From NCBI GenBank assembly GCA_023253905.1, contig JALREG010000172.1, positions 1 to 11,811 of the forward strand: a stretch of DNA of 11,811 nucleotides, written 5' to 3'. The translations under genes were made by a program, and so were the position numbers. The notes beneath the pieces are model-generated. The model saw only the letters and a list, made by a program, of their open reading frames with translations. It made no database searches and was not told the origin of the DNA. This DNA comes from Burkholderiaceae bacterium (lineage in GTDB: Bacteria; Pseudomonadota; Gammaproteobacteria; Burkholderiales; Burkholderiaceae). This document shows, in pieces, positions 6,677 through 11,811 of the stretch; the first letter of the stretch is position 1, and every line of letters starts with the position of its first letter.

Positions 6677-6967
6677 ATGCGGAAAAAGCATTTTTCAGTG
6701 CTGCTGGTGGCGGCTGCGCTAGTGGGTTGTGCCGGGGTCGAAGTGGGCGTGATGCCTGTGGCGAGCCCTACCCGGGATGCGTTCGGAGATGCCGTGCGCC
6801 AGGCGCGAGCCCGCCAGATCATTGACCCGGACGCTGCGCGCCGCGCACCCGCTCACGCTGGGCTCGACGGACCGGCTGCAGTGAGCGCCTGGCGCCGCTA
6901 TCAGGAGAGCTTTCAGTCACCCCCGCCGTCGTTCGAGATCCTGGGGGTGGGGGCCGGGGCCCGGTGA
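6677..6967 (+). CDS. Small tad-locus lipoprotein
   Basis: A 96-residue predicted lipoprotein. The signal is MRKKHFSVLLVAAALVGC, with lipobox LVGC and acylated Cys18. Ala at +2 predicts delivery to the outer membrane. The mature part is 79 residues, soluble, with the stretch DAFGDAVRQARARQIIDPDA and a tail WRRYQESFQSPPPSFEIL. I recall similar small lipoproteins in tad loci of Burkholderiales, annotated only as pilus assembly or hypothetical proteins. It is much shorter than CpaD/RcpB-type lipoproteins and shows no clear likeness to them. GGGAG (6666-6670) lies 6 nt before the ATG. Its place directly behind the secretin gene suggests a secretin partner or pilotin-like role, but this is inference. 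Confidence 0.82.
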   Translation: MRKKHFSVLLVAAALVGCAGVEVGVMPVASPTRDAFGDAVRQARARQIIDPDAARRAPAHAGLDGPAAVSAWRRYQESFQSPPPSFEILGVGAGAR

Positions 6968-6998
6968 TCATGGTGCTTGCTCATAAAAGAGGCGAAAC

Positions 6999-8321
6999 AT
7001 GACGCGCGGCCGTTCGCGGCGCTTGCAGGGCGGGGCCGCAGCAGTGCTGTTTTCGCTCACGCTGCCAGTCTTGATCGGGCTGGCTGCGCTTGCCATCGAT
7101 GTCAGCCGACTGGTGGTGGTGCGAGCTGAACTTCAGTCGGCAGCCGACGCGTGTGCGCTCGCCGCGGTTTCCCAGCTGCGCTCGACCACCGCAAGCACAT
7201 CGCAGTTGCTGCGGGCTGAAGCGTATGGCCTCGCCTTGAGCGATGCCCTTGCCCGGAGCGTCTCCGGTGAGGAACGTCCCTCGGATTCGCTTAACCGGTT
7301 CGATTTTCAGTCTCGGCAGCTGAACGGATCGATGTTGGCTGTACGGTTTTCGAACGGTGCGACCGGGCCCTGGCGGGCTGCCTCAGACGGTGGCGGCGCA
7401 AGCGTCTCTCATGTCCGGTGTGCTGCTGATGGCGGTCAGATTCCGCTCTATCTGGCGGGCGTGGTTGGCGTCCGGCAAGCGTTTCCCGTGACCGCGAGCG
7501 CTGTGGCTTCGCTCGCGCCCAGTCAGGTGAATTGCGCATTTCCCATGGCGCTCTGCAAGCTGCCAGGCACGCGCGCAAATTCCAGCAAGCCCTTTGGGCT
7601 CAGGGTGGGTGACTGGATGCGCGAGCCGAGCTCGCAGGGAACCAGCCGATACGACGGCGCCGGAAATTTCGGCTGGGTGGATTTTGATCCGCCCAAGGGC
7701 GGCGCAGACCAGCTTCAAGACCTGATCGCTGGCCGAGGTAGCTGCTCGCTCGAGGTCGGTGGCCCGGTCGGCGAGAGCGGAGCAAAGAGTAGCGTCTACG
7801 ATGCCTGGAACTCGCGCTTCGGGTTGTATGGCAGCGGTGGCCCGACGCCGGCCGCGAGTCCGGGTGATTTCTCGGGATATGCCTACACGAGCAGGACCTG
7901 GCCCGATGAGCGCGATGCCTATTCCGGTACTGCAAAAGGTAGCGCTGCCGGGACACCGAATTTTCTCGCGAGTCGTGCGGGTTTCACGCCTTATCAGGGG
8001 AACAGCGCGTCCGGTGTCAACGCGAAATACTCGACTAACTGGTCATCTGCGGACCGTCGTGCCCAAGGCCGCGACCGCCGGCTGGTGGTGGTACCGATCG
8101 TCGACTGCGCAGTCTGGGATTCGAGCGGCAGCGCGCAACCGGTGATCGAAGGCTGGGGCTGTGCGCTGCTCCTTAGCCCGATCTCAACCTCCGGCAGTAG
8201 CGGTCCTGGCCAGGCAGAGTACCTGGGACTCGCGAGCGACCCCGGGTCGCCCTGCGGAGGCAGCGGACTTCCGGGCAGCAGCCTGTCCGCGGGTCCACTC
8301 GTTCCGGTGCTGGTCGAATGA
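6999..8321 (+). CDS. tadG: TadG-like Flp pilus assembly protein
   Basis: A 440-residue protein with an N-terminal Tad domain: basic residues, QGG, then a hydrophobic helix (LFSLTLPVLIGLAALAIDVS) and the typical VVVRAELQSAADACALAA. The rest is predicted to be periplasmic. A conserved-looking CAFPMALC motif (Cys179 and Cys186) and several other cysteines (in GRGSC, IVDCAVW, GWGCALLL) suggest disulfides. The middle (about 200-370) is Gly/Ser-rich and low in complexity. Unlike TadE and TadF here, the helix after Gly-Gly lacks a Glu at +5, so processing by TadV is doubtful. No von Willebrand A domain is apparent, so it differs from long TadG proteins. AGAGG (6988-6992) lies 6 nt before the ATG. 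The stop overlaps the tadE start by ATGA. Confidence 0.85.
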   Translation: MTRGRSRRLQGGAAAVLFSLTLPVLIGLAALAIDVSRLVVVRAELQSAADACALAAVSQLRSTTASTSQLLRAEAYGLALSDALARSVSGEERPSDSLNRFDFQSRQLNGSMLAVRFSNGATGPWRAASDGGGASVSHVRCAADGGQIPLYLAGVVGVRQAFPVTASAVASLAPSQVNCAFPMALCKLPGTRANSSKPFGLRVGDWMREPSSQGTSRYDGAGNFGWVDFDPPKGGADQLQDLIAGRGSCSLEVGGPVGESGAKSSVYDAWNSRFGLYGSGGPTPAASPGDFSGYAYTSRTWPDERDAYSGTAKGSAAGTPNFLASRAGFTPYQGNSASGVNAKYSTNWSSADRRAQGRDRRLVVVPIVDCAVWDSSGSAQPVIEGWGCALLLSPISTSGSSGPGQAEYLGLASDPGSPCGGSGLPGSSLSAGPLVPVLVE

Positions 8322-8854
8322 CCAAGCGCATCCGTGCGCGTGAGCGAGGGGTGGCAACGATCGAGCTTGCCATCATCGTCGGATTGATGGCATCACTTCT
8401 TCTGGGCGTTGTAGAACTCTCCCGAGCCACCCAGCAGTTTGCGACGCTGACTGGCGCAGCGCGAGCGGCTGCGCGACTCGCCGCGGCCAGTGCCTCGCCA
8501 GAGGGAATAGCAAGCGCCCGATGCCTGGCCGTCTATGGCAGAGCGCTCGAGAGTTGCACGGGCGACTCGGCCGGGGCGCCTTTGTTACCGGGCCTCTCGA
8601 CGCGACATGTGTTGATCAGCGTACCCACGGATCTTCGCGATGCATCGGGCGAGCTGGTTGATGCAGCGACCCCGGGCCTCGCATCAATCCAGGCGCGCGC
8701 CGCCGACGGCAGCGCAGCCGGAACGCTTGATCTCCTCACGGTGACCTTGGGCCCTCCCGGTGCGCGCTACCGGTTTGTTCCGCTGATGCCCGCCTGGATG
8801 CCGGCGTTTGAATTTGCGCCCATCAGCGTCAGCATGGCTATGGCGGGTCACTGA
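8318..8854 (+). CDS. tadE: TadE-like minor pilin (pseudopilin)
   Basis: A 178-residue minor pilin-like protein of the TadE family. The short basic leader ends in RERG, followed by VATIELAIIVGLMASLLLGV. This is a prepilin-type site with Glu at mature position 5 and a hydrophobic stem helix. Behind it comes the family-typical segment VVELSRATQQFATLTGAARAA. The C-terminal globular part is probably periplasmic. TadE of Aggregatibacter is processed by TadV, and the same is likely here. The start is inside the tadG stop (ATGA 8318-8321), and the next gene starts 1 nt after this stop, so the three pseudopilin-like genes look translationally coupled. Confidence 0.9.
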   Translation: MTKRIRARERGVATIELAIIVGLMASLLLGVVELSRATQQFATLTGAARAAARLAAASASPEGIASARCLAVYGRALESCTGDSAGAPLLPGLSTRHVLISVPTDLRDASGELVDAATPGLASIQARAADGSAAGTLDLLTVTLGPPGARYRFVPLMPAWMPAFEFAPISVSMAMAGH

Positions 8855-8855
8855 C

Positions 8856-9368
8856 ATGCGCCGACTTGGATCCGCGGGCCGTCCCGTCAGGCATGCCTTG
8901 AGCCGCCGCCGCTCTCATCAGCGCGGCGCGAGCCTCGTTGAAATCACCCTGTCCATCCTGATCCTGGCTGTTCTCTTGATTCTTTTTGTCGACGTGTCCC
9001 GCTGGCTTCACGCCTGGAGCGCTGCCGGCGAAGCCACCCGGTCAGGCGCGCGGTTGGCGGCCTTGTGCGAGCGTGGGGCCGATGGGGAGCAGGCGATCCG
9101 CGAGCAGATGCGGATATGGCTTCCAGATCTCTCCCGTGAGCGCGCAGCAAGCGTGATCCGTATCGACTATGAGGATCCCGCGGGAACCCCCTCGGCATCG
9201 TGCGATGCCAGCAGTTGCCGTCAGGTCAGCGTCTGGCTGGATGGCCACGCGATCGTTGCACTGGGCGGGCTGGTTCCAGGCGGCAGACTGCCGCTTCCTG
9301 CGATGCGCGCGAGTGTCGTTCGAGAAAGTCTTCAATCCCGCACCGGTGCGTGCGCGCCCGTTCGATGA
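8856..9368 (+). CDS. tadF: TadF/TadE-like minor pilin
   Basis: A 170-residue second pseudopilin. After a basic leader of about 29 residues comes QRG|ASLVEITLSILILAVLLI, a prepilin-type site with Glu at mature position 5, then VDVSRWLHAWSAAGEATRSGARLAA. The C-terminal domain has a Cys pair (SCDASSC) and would be periplasmic. I chose ATG 8856, one base after the tadE stop. A longer in-frame start at 8808 would lie inside tadE and add residues with no family likeness. TadF rather than a second TadE is inferred from its position after tadE and the longer leader. The stop overlaps the first possible start of the next gene by ATGA (9365-9368). Confidence 0.85.
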   Translation: MRRLGSAGRPVRHALSRRRSHQRGASLVEITLSILILAVLLILFVDVSRWLHAWSAAGEATRSGARLAALCERGADGEQAIREQMRIWLPDLSRERAASVIRIDYEDPAGTPSASCDASSCRQVSVWLDGHAIVALGGLVPGGRLPLPAMRASVVRESLQSRTGACAPVR

Positions 9369-9379
9369 AAGGCCCGATG

Positions 9380-10561
9380 ATGTCCATTTCTGTCCGTGTG
9401 GTTGGTACAGACCCGCAGCACCTGAGCCGTATCACAGCGGCACTTCCCGGCGACTCGGATTCGCTCTCGCTTCGAACCATGACGGGGGGCGCTCTGGAGG
9501 CGGCGGGGGAGGTGCAGCGGGATCCGCCCGATCTGCTGGTGCTGGATGCGCCCGCGCTCGACGAAGCCGACCTCGCCTTGCTCGAATCCTCGCTCCTGTC
9601 GGCGCCCGCCACCGCGATGGTGTTGCTGTCTCCAGACCGTTCGAGCGAGTTTCTGATGCGGGCCATGCGCGCGGGCGTTCGGGAGGTGATCCCGTCACCT
9701 TCGGCTGCGGCCGATCTGAGCGCTGCTTTTGCCCGCCAGCTCGAACGGCTAGGTCTGCAGCGCCTCGGAATGCCAGCGGGGACCGTGATTGCCCTGGTGC
9801 CGGCGAAGGGCGGAAGCGGCGCAACGTTTATCGCGACCAGTCTCGCGGCCGAACTCGCGGCGCACGGCGCACGAACGCTGATCATCGATCTGAACGCGCC
9901 GTTCGGCGATGCGGCGCTTCATCTGGTCGAGGAGCGTCCAACTGCCACGCTCGCTGACCTGGTGCGTCAGGTGGGCCGCCTGGATACGACGTTGCTGGAA
10001 TCGGTGGCGGTTGAGGCGGGTGACGGTTTGTCGCTCCTTGCCGCGCCCGACTCGATCGAGTCATTCGAACAGGTCGGTGCCGACGCGTTCGAGCGGATCC
10101 TCGCGCTCGCTCGTTCGCGCTTCCGGTTTGTGCTGCTGGACGTCGGCCGTTCGCTCGACCCAGTCACGGTTCGCGGACTCGATCGTGCGGATCGCATTCT
10201 GTTGGTCTCGCAGCCGTCCCTGCCCTATCTGCACGCTGCGCGCCGCGTGCTCGATCTGTTTGCCGGTCTGGGCTACGGCTCGGATCGAATCGACCTCGTG
10301 CTGAATCGCTTCGAGCGCGGCGTGGAGCCGTCCGCCGACGAGGCCTCGAAGATGCTGGGCGTCAAGGCTTCTGATCTGATTCCGAACAGCTATCGAGCCG
10401 TGGGCCGCGCAATTAATCATGGTCAGCCGATCCGAACGAGTGCGCCGCGCGACCCGGTCACCAGAGCACTGTCAGGGCTCGCAGACCGGTTGCTGTCGCA
10501 GCCGCGTCCAGGGCGCGGTGATGCGTCTGAACACGACCCCGCGAAACCGGTGCGTCATTGA
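9380..10561 (+). CDS. tadZ: TadZ/CpaE, ParA/MinD-like pilus localisation protein
   Basis: TadZ/CpaE places the Tad machine, often at a cell pole, in the cytoplasm. From ATG 9380 the protein has 393 residues. Residues 1-120 form a receiver-like domain ([28 protein letters not shown]). A MinD/ParA-type domain follows with PAKGGSGAT (141-149): the signature Lys143 is kept, but the P-loop lysine is Ala148. [13 protein letters not shown] contains the Walker B-like Asp254. The C-terminal part has VLNRFERG and [18 protein letters not shown], as I recall for betaproteobacterial CpaE. Loss of the P-loop lysine is a known type of variation in TadZ, so weak or no ATP hydrolysis is possible. The start is uncertain: 9365 overlaps the tadF stop (ATGA) and 9377 is also ATG. 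GAAAGG (9367-9372) fits 9380 best with 7 nt spacing. Confidence 0.9.
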   Translation: MSISVRVVGTDPQHLSRITAALPGDSDSLSLRTMTGGALEAAGEVQRDPPDLLVLDAPALDEADLALLESSLLSAPATAMVLLSPDRSSEFLMRAMRAGVREVIPSPSAAADLSAAFARQLERLGLQRLGMPAGTVIALVPAKGGSGATFIATSLAAELAAHGARTLIIDLNAPFGDAALHLVEERPTATLADLVRQVGRLDTTLLESVAVEAGDGLSLLAAPDSIESFEQVGADAFERILALARSRFRFVLLDVGRSLDPVTVRGLDRADRILLVSQPSLPYLHAARRVLDLFAGLGYGSDRIDLVLNRFERGVEPSADEASKMLGVKASDLIPNSYRAVGRAINHGQPIRTSAPRDPVTRALSGLADRLLSQPRPGRGDASEHDPAKPVRH

Positions 10562-10583
10562 ATACCGTGCCCGCAGCTCAGCC

Positions 10584-10588
10584 AGGAG
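10584..10588 (+). promoter_or_regulatory. Shine-Dalgarno sequence deciding between two tadA ATGs
   Basis: AGGAG lies 2 nt before ATG 10591 and 5 nt before the adjacent in-frame ATG 10594. The spacing favours 10594. Confidence 0.6.
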
Positions 10589-10593
10589 CCATG

Positions 10594-11811
10594 ATGTCAA
10601 TCCGAGACCGTTTGGTTGAACCCGCTCGCCCGCCCGGACTGCTGCCCACGGGCACGCACCCGATGCCTGTGGCGGCCAGATCCACGCCAGAGTCGGTGAG
10701 TGGCGCCTCTTACCGAATTCTGAAAGGGCAGATTCACCGTGAACTGCTCGATCGTGTTGATACGCGTCAGCTGTCTGCGCAGGCGCCCGAGCAGCTTCAT
10801 GAAGAGTTACGTCGCCAGATCGATCAGCTGTTGTCGGAGCATGGCGCTCAGCTGAATGCAGCCGAGCGAAGGCAGATCGTGGTGGATATCCGGCATGAGG
10901 TCGCCGGGCTGGGACCGCTCGAGCCGCTTTTGGCTGACACGACGGTCTCCGACATTCTGGTGAACTCCGCAAGACAGGTGTACGTCGAGCGAAGCGGCGT
11001 ACTGGAGCCGACGCAGGTTGAGTTCGATGATGATCAGCACCTGCTTACGTTGATCGACCGGATCGTATCTCGAATAGGTCGACGAATTGACGAATCGAGT
11101 CCGATGGTCGATGCACGCCTTGCCGACGGATCGCGGGTCAACGCCATCATTCCGCCGCTTGCGATCGACGGACCGTGCCTGTCTATCCGGCGCTTCAGCG
11201 CGGTGCCGCTGAGGATGGATGATCTGATCGCGCGAGGCACGATGCCCCCTCCGGTTTCCGAGCTGCTGGCAGGAATGGTGCGGGCCCGGCTCAATATTCT
11301 GGTGTCGGGTGGAACGGGCGCGGGGAAGACCACGCTTCTCAATGTGCTGTCGTCGTTCATCCCGAACCAGGAACGCGTCATCACCATCGAGGACGCCGCC
11401 GAGCTTCAGCTGCAGCAGCCGCATGTGGTCCGCCTGGAAACCCGTCCGCCCAACATCGAGGGGCGGGGCGAGGTGTCGCAGCGTGCACTGGTTCGTAACA
11501 GCCTGCGGATGCGCCCCGACCGGATCATTCTCGGCGAGGTGCGCGGTGGCGAAGCGTTCGACATGCTGCAGGCGATGAACACCGGCCATGAAGGCTCGCT
11601 TGCCACCGTGCACGCGAATGCACCACGCGATGCCCTGATGCGTCTGGAAAACATGGTGGGCATGGCTGAGCTGTCGCTTTCACCACGGTCGATTCGGCAG
11701 CAGATTGCGTCCGCGGTCGATGCGGTGGTGCAGCTTTCGCGTCTGTCTGATGGCAGTCGGCGCGTGACGGCGCTCGCGGAGGTAACCGGTATGGAGACCG
11801 ACACCATCACC
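10594..11811 (+). CDS. tadA: Flp pilus assembly ATPase TadA/CpaF (3' end outside window)
   Basis: TadA/CpaF is the cytoplasmic hexameric secretion ATPase that drives Flp pilus assembly. The frame is open to the last base and 406 residues are visible, probably nearly the whole protein (the family is about 420-480). The first 40 residues are Pro/Ser-rich and probably disordered. The N-terminal domain has [20 protein letters not shown] and VSDILVN. The ATPase core has Walker [10 protein letters not shown] (239-247), the Asp box [11 protein letters not shown], Walker B with [11 protein letters not shown], and the His box [12 protein letters not shown]. All key residues are present, in contrast to TadZ and the AAA-like protein upstream. 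It follows tadZ by 32 nt. tadB and tadC would be expected next, outside the window. Confidence 0.96.
   Translation, partial: MSIRDRLVEPARPPGLLPTGTHPMPVAARSTPESVSGASYRILKGQIHRELLDRVDTRQLSAQAPEQLHEELRRQIDQLLSEHGAQLNAAERRQIVVDIRHEVAGLGPLEPLLADTTVSDILVNSARQVYVERSGVLEPTQVEFDDDQHLLTLIDRIVSRIGRRIDESSPMVDARLADGSRVNAIIPPLAIDGPCLSIRRFSAVPLRMDDLIARGTMPPPVSELLAGMVRARLNILVSGGTGAGKTTLLNVLSSFIPNQERVITIEDAAELQLQQPHVVRLETRPPNIEGRGEVSQRALVRNSLRMRPDRIILGEVRGGEAFDMLQAMNTGHEGSLATVHANAPRDALMRLENMVGMAELSLSPRSIRQQIASAVDAVVQLSRLSDGSRRVTALAEVTGMETDTIT

Noticed and set aside
9169..9957. 262-codon plus-strand open frame in another frame over tadF and tadZ
   Set aside because: It has a Gly/Arg/Ala-rich sequence without motifs, whereas the overlapping frames code for recognisable TadF and TadZ.
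10807..11613. 268-codon minus-strand open frame opposite tadA
   Set aside because: The sense frame is an intact TadA with all ATPase boxes. The antisense frame is a His/Arg-rich shadow.
1..11811. CRISPR arrays, tRNA or rRNA genes, insertion sequences, attachment sites
   Set aside because: I saw no spaced direct repeats, cloverleaf, transposase-like protein or flanking terminal repeats anywhere in the window. Coding sequence fills nearly all of it.

Overview
This window carries the downstream two thirds of clpB, followed by most of a tad (tight adherence) locus for an Flp-type IVb pilus. All genes are on the + strand. The protein families, the high-GC codon usage of the tad genes, the dense co-directional packing, and a TadZ/CpaE with the P-loop variant AKGGSGAT all suggest a high-GC proteobacterium. 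A betaproteobacterium of the order Burkholderiales is most likely. That assignment rests on remembered family patterns, not on a search.

Layout: 1-1716 is the C-terminal part of the ClpB disaggregase, with its 5' end outside the window. 1717-1955 is a non-coding gap that holds several inverted repeats, including a good candidate intrinsic terminator at about 1871-1911 and a 44-nt hairpin just before it. Then come the Flp pilin (1956), the prepilin peptidase CpaA/TadV (2239), and an unusual winged-helix/AAA-like protein (2852). CpaB/RcpC (4213), the secretin CpaC/RcpA (TTG start at 5090) and a small lipoprotein (6677) follow. Next are three minor-pilin-like proteins, TadG-like (6999), TadE (8318) and TadF-like (8856). 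TadZ/CpaE (about 9380) and the assembly ATPase TadA/CpaF (10594, running off the window end) close the window. No tadB, tadC or tadD is seen, and they probably lie downstream.

How the genes work together: TadV processes the Flp prepilin and probably TadE/TadF. TadA powers pilus assembly from the cytoplasm, and TadZ is expected to place the machine at the pole. RcpA forms the outer-membrane channel, and CpaB/RcpC and the lipoprotein are probable envelope partners. Several junctions overlap by 4-11 nt or lie 1 nt apart, so the genes from 2852 onward look like one translationally coupled operon. The flp gene has its own leader and is separated from tadV by 73 nt.

The points most worth a second look are these. 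The AAA-like protein inside the operon appears to have lost the Walker A lysine, the Walker B glutamate and the sensor-1 asparagine. The flp leader is highly structured and contains a terminator. Leucine codon usage shifts abruptly inside clpB, near position 1020.
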